From positions 1 through 64,000 of the forward strand of contig JAPOWV010000021.1 in the NCBI GenBank assembly GCA_026707445.1: a stretch of 64,000 bases of DNA. Reading direction: 5' to 3'. The position numbers were made by a program, and so were the translations under genes. Below, piece after piece: positions 50,773 through 58,428 of this stretch. Position 1 is the stretch's first letter; each line of letters opens with the position of its first letter. A model generated the notes under the pieces. It ran no database searches. It was not told the origin of the DNA and saw only the letters and a list, made by a program, of their open reading frames with translations. The stretch comes from Gammaproteobacteria bacterium. GTDB taxonomy: Bacteria > Pseudomonadota > Gammaproteobacteria > Steroidobacterales > Foliamicaceae.

Positions 50773-50964
50773 TTAACCTGCGTTTTCAGACACAGGCGGC
50801 GGCATTTCGCCGCGAGCAATCAGGAGGCCCTCAACTCTCGCTAAGCGGGTCTCAACAGATACCAGTCTTTGGTTGGTATCTGCCCAAGTCATCCAGATTG
50901 CGATAAGAAGTGTCACAGTTACCCCGAGCCCGGTGCTGACAATTGTGATCATTTCTTTGTTCAT
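50773..50964 (-). CDS. Very small membrane protein with coiled-coil tail
   Basis: A 63-residue protein. One transmembrane helix (ITIVSTGLGVTVTLLIAIWM) then a short heptad segment (NQRLVSVETRLARVEGLL) and a Pro-rich tail. It shares VExRxARxEG with the protein at 17284-17514, supporting both as members of one small family. No convincing ribosome-binding site; the surroundings (50760-51080) are low in G+C and otherwise empty. Could be a chance ORF, though the shared motif argues against it. Confidence 0.5.
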   Translation of the reverse strand: MNKEMITIVSTGLGVTVTLLIAIWMTWADTNQRLVSVETRLARVEGLLIARGEMPPPVSENAG

Positions 50965-51080
50965 ATTGGAAATATACTACAAGGAGACATTAAGGTATTC
51001 GTTCGGAATTGGCGAGTTTTTTGGAATTTAGAGAATTCTTCGCGAAGCGAGTTCGTTACTAAGGTAAATAAGCCCGAAAA

Positions 51081-52343
51081 TCAGCGATTGGCCAGCGTCC
51101 ATGCGGCCGCTGCCAGCACGCGGGTACCCAGGGCAAGGTCGAACGGCTTTGCGTTTTCGGCCTCGTGATGGCTTATTCCGCCCTCGCAGGCGACGAATAC
51201 CATTCCGGTGGGGCAGATCCTGCCGAGGTGCAGCGAGTCGTGGCCGGCGCCGGACAGCATCAGCGGGCCGGAAGCGTTCATCATGTTTGCGCAGTTTTCC
51301 AGCAGGCCGATGATTGAAGGATCGAAGGCTATCGGATCCACTGTCGAGAGCACCCTTACCTCGGTACGGCAAGGGTGCGCCTGAGCCGGGGCCACTTCCC
51401 GGATCAGTCCCTCCACCTTGTCCATTACCGCCTTGTCGGGGTGCCGCAGGTCGATGGTCAGGCGCACCTTGTCGGTTACGGTGCCCGGCGAGTTCGGAAA
51501 GCTGTCGATCCTGCCGAAGGTCAGTCGCAGGATGTCATCGTCGTCTTTCGTCAAAGACCGCAAGCTCACCATGATCCGGGCGGCGCCATCCAGGGCGTCC
51601 TTGCGCAGCGCCTGCGGAGTCGTGCCGGCATGCGCCGTTTCCCCAATGATCTCGACCTGGATCCTCCTTACGCCCTGGATGCCTTTCACGATGCCGACGG
51701 GCAGGCCCGCCTGCTCGAGGATGGGGCCCTGCTCGATATGGATCTCAAGCGACGCGCACGGGCGCACCGAGTGAATCGGACGCAGCTCCGCGCGGGTCGC
51801 AGCGATGGAAGCGGCCAGCTCATCGCCCACCCGGGCGCCGTCGACAGTCCGGTTGTCAAGCACCGCGCTCAGTTCGCGGGTGCCGGCAAAGGCGCTGGAG
51901 CCGGTGGCTCCGGGCAGGAAGCGGCTGGCCTCTTCGTTGGTCCAGGCGGCGACCTCGATCGGTCTTTCCGGCGTCAGACCCTGTTGACGGATCGATTCCA
52001 GCACCTCGAGGCCCGCCAGCACTCCGAACGCCCCGTCGAACTTGCCGCCGGTGGGCTGGCTGTCCAGGTGAGAGCCGACGATAAGGGGGTCCTGCGACGC
52101 GGCGGCGCCCGGCATGCGAACGAACAGGTTGGCTGCATCGTCCTGAAAGGCGGAAAAGCCGCGAGCCCGGGCCCATTCAATGACGAAATTCTTCGCTTCG
52201 GTATCGAGTTCCGTCAGGGCCTGCCGATTGACGCCGCCGTTCTCGAGCGCCCCGATCTCGGCCAGGCGCATCAGCAGGTCCCAGAGGCGGTCCTGGTCCA
52301 CGGCGTTGCCTACGGCGGCGGCTTTAGCGTCGGGCCGCAACAT
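51081..52343 (-). CDS. M20-type Zn-dependent amidohydrolase (N-carbamoyl amino acid hydrolase-like)
   Basis: A 420-residue member of the hydantoinase/carbamoylase/allantoate amidohydrolase group of the M20 fold. Metal and active-site motifs: VGSHLDSQPTGGKFDGAFG (His, Asp), AAWTNEEASRF (Glu), LEIHIEQG (His), TAHAGTTP and GAGHDSLHLG. It hydrolyses N-carbamoyl amino acids or ureido compounds (family). It starts 2 bp after the M24 stop, so the two genes are an operon. ATG 52343 matches the family start better than an earlier GTG-type one. Confidence 0.9.
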   Translation of the reverse strand: MLRPDAKAAAVGNAVDQDRLWDLLMRLAEIGALENGGVNRQALTELDTEAKNFVIEWARARGFSAFQDDAANLFVRMPGAAASQDPLIVGSHLDSQPTGGKFDGAFGVLAGLEVLESIRQQGLTPERPIEVAAWTNEEASRFLPGATGSSAFAGTRELSAVLDNRTVDGARVGDELAASIAATRAELRPIHSVRPCASLEIHIEQGPILEQAGLPVGIVKGIQGVRRIQVEIIGETAHAGTTPQALRKDALDGAARIMVSLRSLTKDDDDILRLTFGRIDSFPNSPGTVTDKVRLTIDLRHPDKAVMDKVEGLIREVAPAQAHPCRTEVRVLSTVDPIAFDPSIIGLLENCANMMNASGPLMLSGAGHDSLHLGRICPTGMVFVACEGGISHHEAENAKPFDLALGTRVLAAAAWTLANR

Positions 52344-52345
52344 CG

Positions 52346-53545
52346 TCAGACTTCGATCAGGCCGCGCGCGAATTGAGTCAACTGCCCGCACCCCGACTCC
52401 GTTACGACAACCGTTTCGCTGCTCGCCACCAGCGGTTCGCCGGCACGGCGCACGGCCTGCGGCAAGTGAAACACCATTCCCGGCTCCACGACGGTCTGAT
52501 CGCCGTCCTGAAGCGTGAGGAAACTGCCCTCGCCCCAGTCCGGCGCAAAATTGATGCCCATCGAATACCCGGCGCGTTTGCGCAGCACGATCCCGTTCCT
52601 GTCGGCAATGCGCTTTACCGCCTGGTTGACGCAGTTGGACGTGGTTCCGGGGCGGATCGCCGCCATCGCCGCGTCGAGCATCGCTTCGGCAATCGCCATG
52701 TTCTCGATATTACGCTGCGTTGGAGGGCCTACCACCAGGGTCCGGAACAACGCGCCCGCGTACCGGTTCACCGAGCCGGCCACCTCCAGAAAGATATTTT
52801 CGCCCGGCACGATCCTCTTCTCGCTGGACCAGACCGAATGCGGCGCGAGCTGCCGGTGTCCGGACATGACGAATATCGGCAATCCCACGTATTCGCATCC
52901 GGACGACACCATCGCGTGGTGAATGTGGCCGGCCAACTCGGCTTCGGTCATGCCGGCCCGGAAATTGTCGATTCCCGCCCGGATACCGATCTCCGCAATT
53001 CGGCAGGCCCTGCGTATCTGCTCGATCTCGGCGGGGGACTTCTTCCGCCTCAGCGACTCCACAAGCCAGCCGCTGGGCTCCAACTTCATGTCCGGCAGCC
53101 TGTCCGCAAGCTCCCGATTCATGTCGACGGTGAAGAACCAGCCGTGTGTTTCCAGCCCGACCCTGGAACGGGTGAGCTCAAGCTGCTTCAGCGCTTCGAC
53201 GAGTTCGCCGACAGGCGACTCGTTGTCCTGATAGGCCATCAACTGGTCTTGCCGGAACCAGGATCGTACCGGCAATCCCAGGGCCTCGAGCGCGCGCAGG
53301 ATGATGATGGGCCTGGATCCCGGCTTTACGATCAGCATTTGCGGGTAGTAATAGCCTGGAGTGTGCCATCCGGAAATGTAGTTGATGTTTTCCGGAATAT
53401 GGATCACCATCGCGTCCAGGCCGCCGGAGAGGATCTTTTCGTGTAGAGCGTCCAGCCTGCCTTCGAATTCCGCCACCGGAAACGCGGGTTCGGGCAGAAA
53501 TTCCATTGTCGGCACGTGGTTCATGTTGACGGCCCCGGCGGGCAT
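52346..53545 (-). CDS. M24-fold protein of creatinase/ectoine-hydrolase type
   Basis: A 399-residue M24 ('pita-bread') protein. The N-terminal domain precedes ESLRRKKSPAEIEQIRRACRIAEIGIRAGI, typical of aminopeptidase P relatives. The metal-ligand strand of true aminopeptidases (DAG...SDxTRTF) is replaced by LEVAGSVNRYAGALFRTL, aligning with metal-free creatinases and ectoine hydrolases, so peptidase activity is unlikely. With the M20 amidohydrolase it forms a unit preceded by the 15-bp motif at 53557. A C-N hydrolase of a cyclic or guanidino/amide amino acid derivative is proposed (inference). Confidence 0.82.
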   Translation of the reverse strand: MPAGAVNMNHVPTMEFLPEPAFPVAEFEGRLDALHEKILSGGLDAMVIHIPENINYISGWHTPGYYYPQMLIVKPGSRPIIILRALEALGLPVRSWFRQDQLMAYQDNESPVGELVEALKQLELTRSRVGLETHGWFFTVDMNRELADRLPDMKLEPSGWLVESLRRKKSPAEIEQIRRACRIAEIGIRAGIDNFRAGMTEAELAGHIHHAMVSSGCEYVGLPIFVMSGHRQLAPHSVWSSEKRIVPGENIFLEVAGSVNRYAGALFRTLVVGPPTQRNIENMAIAEAMLDAAMAAIRPGTTSNCVNQAVKRIADRNGIVLRKRAGYSMGINFAPDWGEGSFLTLQDGDQTVVEPGMVFHLPQAVRRAGEPLVASSETVVVTESGCGQLTQFARGLIEV

Positions 53546-53556
53546 CGCAGGATATC

Positions 53557-53571
53557 TACTATCGTACAGTA
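53557..53571. promoter_or_regulatory. 15-bp operator motif upstream of M24-M20 unit
   Basis: TACTATCGTACAGTA, inside a longer imperfect palindrome (53555-53573, TCTACT...AGTAGA). The same motif (TACTAGTTTACAGTA; only bases 6-8 differ) occurs at 56498-56512 before the aminotransferase. Both lie 12-20 bp upstream of their start codons on the minus strand. The regulator encoded between the two units is the natural candidate to bind them. Confidence 0.6.
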
Positions 53572-53628
53572 GATTTACTGGAAATCAAAAATGCCGTTCC
53601 GAGCAGTCCGGCGCTCGGCGGACAGGGT

Positions 53629-54504
53629 TTAGTCCTCGTCTTGGGGCGCGGAAATCCGCCCGGTTTCCTCCGATTCCGAGCGCACCTGCGCATACTCGGG
53701 AAGGAAGGCGTTGACCCAAAGGACAACCGTCGTTGCGTCGGAGTTGTTCTTCCACCGATGCATGAGGTGGCTGTGGAAATAGAGCGTGTCCCCGGTCTTC
53801 AGCTCGTATTCCTCGTCCGGTTCCAGCCATAGCGAAAGGTGGCCGGACAGCACATAGACGAATTCCTGGCCCTTGTGCGACCAGATGCCGTTGCTGTGCC
53901 CGCCGGGGGCTATGTGCGAAATCTCCGCCTCCATGCCGGCCGGCTTCGAGATGATGTCTTCGATGATGATGGACTTGTCCTGGGTGACGAACCTCGGACG
54001 TTGGTCCGCAGGTACAAAGCGGCGCTTGGCGGGTGGGAGTTCCTCTCCCTTGAGCGTCGGCAGCGTGGTCCGAAGCGCTTCGCCCAGGCGGAACAGGGCC
54101 TCCATGGACACCCCGGTATTGCCGCGCTCCAGGGCGCTGATGAACGAGGGCGACAGGCCGGAGGATTCGGCAGTCTGGACCAGCGTCATCTTGCGCTGCT
54201 TGCGCAGCATCCTGAGCTTTTCTCCCAGCTTTTCGTCCACGTAGCTGTCTTCGGCCGAGGGCTCGGGAGATCTGCCGAGCTCGCGGCGGATCGCGGCGGG
54301 ATTGAGGCGCTCGTTGTAATAGAGCCGGATGACCTTGCGGAGGCGTCGAACGTGCTGTTGGCGGTATACGCGGTGCCGGCCCTTCGTTCTCTCGGGTGTG
54401 ATCAGGCCTTCCCGTTCCCAGATTCTCAGTATGCCCGGCGAGACGTGGAGCAGTCTTGAAACTTCGCCGATCGAAAGCGCGTATTCCGATTTTGCTACCT
54501 TCAT
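53629..54504 (-). CDS. Transcriptional regulator with MerR, XRE and cupin domains
   Basis: A 291-residue regulator with three parts: an N-terminal MerR-type helix-turn-helix (about 9-70; YALSIGEVSRLLHVSPGILRIWEREGLITPERTKGRHRVYRQQ), an XRE-type HTH (about 92-147; GEKLRMLRKQRKMTLVQTAESSGLSPSFISALERGN) and a C-terminal cupin (about 180-270; SHKGQEFVYVLSGHLSLWL, LYFHSHLMHRW). XRE-cupin proteins sense small ligands such as amino acids or amines; an added MerR HTH is uncommon. It is placed between the two units that carry the 15-bp motif and probably controls them. Confidence 0.88.
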   Translation of the reverse strand: MKVAKSEYALSIGEVSRLLHVSPGILRIWEREGLITPERTKGRHRVYRQQHVRRLRKVIRLYYNERLNPAAIRRELGRSPEPSAEDSYVDEKLGEKLRMLRKQRKMTLVQTAESSGLSPSFISALERGNTGVSMEALFRLGEALRTTLPTLKGEELPPAKRRFVPADQRPRFVTQDKSIIIEDIISKPAGMEAEISHIAPGGHSNGIWSHKGQEFVYVLSGHLSLWLEPDEEYELKTGDTLYFHSHLMHRWKNNSDATTVVLWVNAFLPEYAQVRSESEETGRISAPQDED

Positions 54505-54569
54505 GCAGACAGTTCTCGTCTTTGGCGAATGTACCTACCCGAATGCATGACGCGTGCCGGAGCCTTCCC

Positions 54570-55322
54570 CTAAGCGGCGTGTTCTTCCCGCGCCAATTGT
54601 ACCGCGAGGTCCATGGTTGCCGCGTTGGCGGCGATGACCGGCAGCCGCAATTCCCGGGACAGCTCCGCCGACATCCGACGATCGCGAACCGCCGTGCAGG
54701 GAATGACGATCGCATCGCGGGGAGATGTTCCGGCCGATTGCGCCAGGGCCAGAAAATCTCTCAGGCGCAAGGCCCCCACCTCACCGTCGCTGCCCTTGCC
54801 GGCATGAGCCTGGCCCACCGCGTCGAAACCGTTTTTCCCCAGGAAGTTGACGAATTCGATCCCGATTTCCGCGTGATACGGAGTCAGAACAAGTAACTTG
54901 CGGGCCCTGATCCGCCTCAATGCCGCCACCAGCGCAAGTGACGTAGTGGTTGCGGGAACGTTTCCGGCGGATTTGGAGAGTGCCCTGGCTTGCCGTTCCC
55001 CGTAGTCGCCGTCGCCCAGGAACGAGCCGGAGGTGCATGCCCAGACGATGGCGTGCGGCGCTACATCGGCAGTCTGCGCCGCCGCCTTCGACAGCGATTC
55101 GACCGATCCCATGTCCTCGACCATCCGCGCCACCGCGTCCGAATCGCGCGGATCCGCGACGGACTCCGGGTGGACGCGGAACAAATGCGCCTCCGCGCCG
55201 CGCCGGGCAGCCATTTCGCATATTTCCCCATCCAGGAGAAAGGTCGAGGGCACCAGCACCGCAATCCGCGCGGTGCCTTCCGAATGGGCCATGGCTTCTT
55301 GTGCGGCGTTCACTATACTCAC
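54570..55322 (-). CDS. Asp/Glu racemase or maleate cis-trans isomerase family
   Basis: A 250-residue protein of the superfamily, retaining both catalytic cysteines: WACTSGSF and IVIPCTAVRD. Seen: IAVLVPSTFLLDGEICEMAARRGAEAHLFRVH and VPATTTSLALVAALRRI. EutA of ectoine use, maleate isomerase and Asp/Glu/hydantoin racemases are members, so the chemistry could be racemisation or cis-trans isomerisation. Its start overlaps the stop of the aminotransferase by 4 bp, so the two are co-translated. An intact counterpart of the cysteine-less paralogue at 41296. Confidence 0.87.
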   Translation of the reverse strand: MSIVNAAQEAMAHSEGTARIAVLVPSTFLLDGEICEMAARRGAEAHLFRVHPESVADPRDSDAVARMVEDMGSVESLSKAAAQTADVAPHAIVWACTSGSFLGDGDYGERQARALSKSAGNVPATTTSLALVAALRRIRARKLLVLTPYHAEIGIEFVNFLGKNGFDAVGQAHAGKGSDGEVGALRLRDFLALAQSAGTSPRDAIVIPCTAVRDRRMSAELSRELRLPVIAANAATMDLAVQLAREEHAA

Positions 55323-56479
55323 GCGGCTTGCGAATCCGCCCGTATCGCTTCGATGAGCCGCTCAAGGCCGGTCACGAGCTTGTCGCGGGAGGTTGCGAGA
55401 GACAGGCGCACCAGTCCGCGCCCGCCTGGGCCGAAGGTTTCTCCGGGCGCCACCGAGACTTGCCGGGAGCGCACAAGGCGCTTGGCGAAATCGTAGGTAT
55501 CCATGCTCGCGCTTGAAATATCCACCATCATGTAAAAAGCGCCGCCCGGCGACCAGGTCCTGATGCCGGTATTCGCGAACATGTCCACGGCGAGGTCCCG
55601 GTTGCCGCGGTAGTAGTCGCGCATTACCGCTATGCTGTCCTGGGGTCCCCGAAATGCGGCCTCGGCGGCCTTCTGGGCCACGGAGCAGATCGAGCCGATT
55701 ACGGGCTGCTGGAGCTTCGCCATGACTTCGATCAGGGCCTCGGGACAGGCCACGTAGCCGACGCGCCAGCCGGTCATCGCGTAAGTCTTCGAGCAACTGA
55801 AAAGACTGATCACACGCCCATCGCCGTCGAACCGGGCCGCACACGCGTGTTCCTCATCGAAAACGAACTCGTCGTAGCACTCGTCGGCAATGACCCAGAG
55901 GTCATGGCGCCGGGCGAAATCCACCATTTCGCGAACCAGGCCGGGGCTCATGACCGCGCCCGTCGGGTTCGATGGAGAATTCAGGATGATGCCCCTGGTC
56001 CGGTCTCCCACGTACTCGTCGAGTTCGCCGGGGTCCGGCAGAAAGTTCCTCGATGAATCAGCGGGGTAATAACGGATCTTCCCGCCGGCCGACAGCACCA
56101 TCATTTCCCAGTTGGGCCAGGCGGGATCCGGCAGAAGAATCTCGTCGCCGTGCTCCAGAATCGACAGGCAGGCCGTAAAAAGCCCCGAGGTGGCGCCGCT
56201 CACGGCCACGATCCGGTCCGCAGGAACATCCAGGCCATTGACCCGCTGGAGTTTTTCGGAGATTGCCTGGCGCAGGGAAAGCAGACCGACCGGCGGCGTG
56301 TACTTTGTAAATCCGTCCCGTGCCGCCTGGCAGGCCGCCTCGACAATATGCGGTGGCGTTGGGAAGTGCGGTTCGCCTAAATCGAGACGCACGCAGTCGG
56401 GCGTCCGGGCAGCGAGATTGGCAATTTCCCGAATGCCGCTTTGGGGCATTTCGGCGACGGTCCGGGCAAGCGGTTTCAT
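55319..56479 (-). CDS. Class I/II aminotransferase
   Basis: A 386-residue fold-type I aminotransferase. Seen: VRLDLGEPHFPTPPHIVEAA, NSPSNPTGAVMS, VIADECYDEFVFD and PLP lysine in FSCSKTYAMTGWRVGYVA. ATG 56479 is taken; the open frame runs further upstream, but with no family match. Preceded by the 15-bp motif at 56498. First gene of the minus-strand unit with the racemase and regulator, so it probably acts on the same amino compound. Confidence 0.9.
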   Translation of the reverse strand: MKPLARTVAEMPQSGIREIANLAARTPDCVRLDLGEPHFPTPPHIVEAACQAARDGFTKYTPPVGLLSLRQAISEKLQRVNGLDVPADRIVAVSGATSGLFTACLSILEHGDEILLPDPAWPNWEMMVLSAGGKIRYYPADSSRNFLPDPGELDEYVGDRTRGIILNSPSNPTGAVMSPGLVREMVDFARRHDLWVIADECYDEFVFDEEHACAARFDGDGRVISLFSCSKTYAMTGWRVGYVACPEALIEVMAKLQQPVIGSICSVAQKAAEAAFRGPQDSIAVMRDYYRGNRDLAVDMFANTGIRTWSPGGAFYMMVDISSASMDTYDFAKRLVRSRQVSVAPGETFGPGGRGLVRLSLATSRDKLVTGLERLIEAIRADSQAA

Positions 56480-56497
56480 CGGGGCTTCTTGCAAAAT

Positions 56498-56512
56498 TAC
56501 TAGTTTACAGTA
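56498..56512. promoter_or_regulatory. 15-bp operator motif upstream of aminotransferase unit
   Basis: TACTAGTTTACAGTA lies 19 bp before the aminotransferase start, matching TACTATCGTACAGTA at 53557-53571 at 12 of 15 positions (bases 6-8 differ). It may also influence the divergent SDR gene at 56550. Confidence 0.6.
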
Positions 56513-56549
56513 AGAATCCGAGCCAGAGCGAAGCTTGGGAGCAGGAATT

Positions 56550-57350
56550 ATGGATCTCGGAATTGCAGCCAAGGTTGCCGTTGTCACGGGTGGCAGCCAG
56601 GGGATAGGACGGGCCATTGCCGAGTCGCTGGCCCGCGAAGGCGCACGGGTGGCGGTAGTGGCGCGCACCCGGAGCACACTGGAAAAGGCGGCTGAGGAGA
56701 TAAGGGCAGCGACCGGGTCGGAGGTGATCGCCTCGCCGGCGGATACCGGGGACGAAGGTTCGGTGCTTGCAATGGCCGAAGACGTCAATGACAGGCTAGG
56801 GCCCGCCGAAATACTCGTCAATTGCGCGGCCGCGCCGGCCGGCCAGGGCCGCACTCCGCTGGCCTGGGAAGTCACCAGGGATCAGCTGATGGAGCAAATG
56901 AACGTCAAGGTCATGGGATACCTGCGATGCGCGCAGGCCCTGCTGCCCCAGATGCGCAGCAAGGGTTGGGGACGGATCATATCGATCAGCGGAATGGGGG
57001 CCAGAAAGTCGGGCGACACGGTGGGCAGCATCCGCAACGTGGCCGTCGTTGCAATGACCAAGAACCTGGCCGAGGAGCTTGGTGGCAGCGGAATCACCGC
57101 AACGGTGGTGCATCCCGGTTACACCAAAACCGACAAGGTGGCGGCAATGATTGCGCGGCGCGCCGCGGAAGAGGGTAGTTCCGAACAGGAAATCGAGGCA
57201 GGACTCGCCTCGGGCAATCTCAACGGCTATCTTCCCACGCCCGAGGATATCGGCGGCGTGGTCGCCTTTCTCGCGTCGCCGCTGTCGCGATGCATCAACG
57301 GCGACGTCATCGCCGCGGCGGGCGGCGCCAAGACCGCGATCCATTACTGA
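56550..57350 (+). CDS. Divergent SDR-family protein lacking the YxxxK pair
   Basis: A 266-residue SDR-fold protein. The NAD site is VTGGSQGIGRAIAESLAREG and the NxAA motif is VNCAAAP; the Ser region is ISISGMGA. Where classical SDRs have YxxxK, this protein reads GSIRNVAVVAMTKNL, i.e. no Tyr and Asn/Arg instead of Lys. This variant recurs in an SDR subfamily (GSIRNVA-type), so it may use altered chemistry. ATG 56550 follows GGAGCAGG. It is divergent from the aminotransferase and 10 bp upstream of the Ldh2 gene. Confidence 0.83.
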   Translation: MDLGIAAKVAVVTGGSQGIGRAIAESLAREGARVAVVARTRSTLEKAAEEIRAATGSEVIASPADTGDEGSVLAMAEDVNDRLGPAEILVNCAAAPAGQGRTPLAWEVTRDQLMEQMNVKVMGYLRCAQALLPQMRSKGWGRIISISGMGARKSGDTVGSIRNVAVVAMTKNLAEELGGSGITATVVHPGYTKTDKVAAMIARRAAEEGSSEQEIEAGLASGNLNGYLPTPEDIGGVVAFLASPLSRCINGDVIAAAGGAKTAIHY

Positions 57351-57360
57351 CTGCGCCGTC

Positions 57361-58428
57361 ATGGGCGCAAGCGGGAGCGCGGTCCGGGTGGGCGCCGACA
57401 GTCTGCGCCAATTCGTCTCCGACCTGTTCGTGCACATGGGCTGGAAGCGCAGCGAGGGCGATATCGTCGCCGACCACCTGGTTGTGGCGGATCAGTCCGG
57501 GCACCCTTCGCACGGGACCGGCATGCTGGGCGCCTACGTGGATTCGTTCCGGGCGGGAGCGATCCGGCCCGGCGCCGAACCGGCCGACAGTCCCGCCAAT
57601 CCCCCGTTTGCCGTGATCGACGCCAACTTCGCGCTTGGACACATTGTTGCGCTGGAGGCCGTCGATCGCGCTGTGGGCATGGTCGCGCAATACGGGGTGG
57701 GCATCGTCAACGTCATCCGCGCCCACCACATGGGCCGTATCGGATACTATGCGGAGCGCGCCGCGGACGCCGGAATGATCAGCATGTTCTGGGCCAATGT
57801 TTACGGGCGCGCCCCGTTGGTCGCTCCCTTTGGCGGCACGCAGGCGAGGATCGGCACCAATCCCCATTGCATCGGCATTCCGCGTGTCGGCCAACCGCCG
57901 ATACTGCTCGATTTCGCGACCAGCCGCATTCCCCTGGGCAAGGCGCGCGTGGCCCATACCCGCGGCGTCCCGGCGCCCGAAGGATCCCTTCTCGACCACC
58001 GCGGCAATGAAACCCGGAACCCTGCGGTGATGTTCGAAGAGCCCACCGGGGCGCTGCTGCCCTTTGGCGATCACAAGGGTTACGGGCTGGCCCTGGTGGC
58101 TGAATTGCTGTCTTCCGCGCTGGCCGGTGGAGAGACGATCGCGGAACTCGACGACGCGGGCCTGATCGCGAACAATCTCCTGGTGATCGTTCTCGACCCC
58201 ACGCGCCTGGGACAGGATCTGGAATCGGTCTCGGAGCGTATCGAACGTTATCTTCGCTGGGTCACCGATGTTCCGCTTGCCGAAGGCGTGGACGCAGTTC
58301 TTGCTCCCGGAGATCCCGAATTCGACAGCCGCCTGTCGCATGCCGGCAGCGTGGAACTGAGCGCCGGGGGCCTTGCCCGGCTCAACGCGGCCGCCGCGGC
58401 CGCGGGATTCAGGCCGTTTACTGCATAG
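57361..58428 (+). CDS. Ldh2/malate-lactate dehydrogenase family oxidoreductase
   Basis: A 355-residue enzyme of the type-2 malate/L-lactate dehydrogenase family (also ureidoglycolate dehydrogenase). Seen: SGHPSHGTGML, VIRAHHMGRIGYYAERAAD with the catalytic His, ANVYGRAPLVAPFGGTQARIGTNPHCIGIP and FGDHKGYGLALVAELLSSALAG. Unlike Rossmann enzymes it uses a distinct fold and NAD(P). It oxidises a 2-hydroxyacid. Start ATG 57361. Its 3' end overlaps the convergent LLM gene by 11 bp. Confidence 0.9.
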   Translation: MGASGSAVRVGADSLRQFVSDLFVHMGWKRSEGDIVADHLVVADQSGHPSHGTGMLGAYVDSFRAGAIRPGAEPADSPANPPFAVIDANFALGHIVALEAVDRAVGMVAQYGVGIVNVIRAHHMGRIGYYAERAADAGMISMFWANVYGRAPLVAPFGGTQARIGTNPHCIGIPRVGQPPILLDFATSRIPLGKARVAHTRGVPAPEGSLLDHRGNETRNPAVMFEEPTGALLPFGDHKGYGLALVAELLSSALAGGETIAELDDAGLIANNLLVIVLDPTRLGQDLESVSERIERYLRWVTDVPLAEGVDAVLAPGDPEFDSRLSHAGSVELSAGGLARLNAAAAAAGFRPFTA

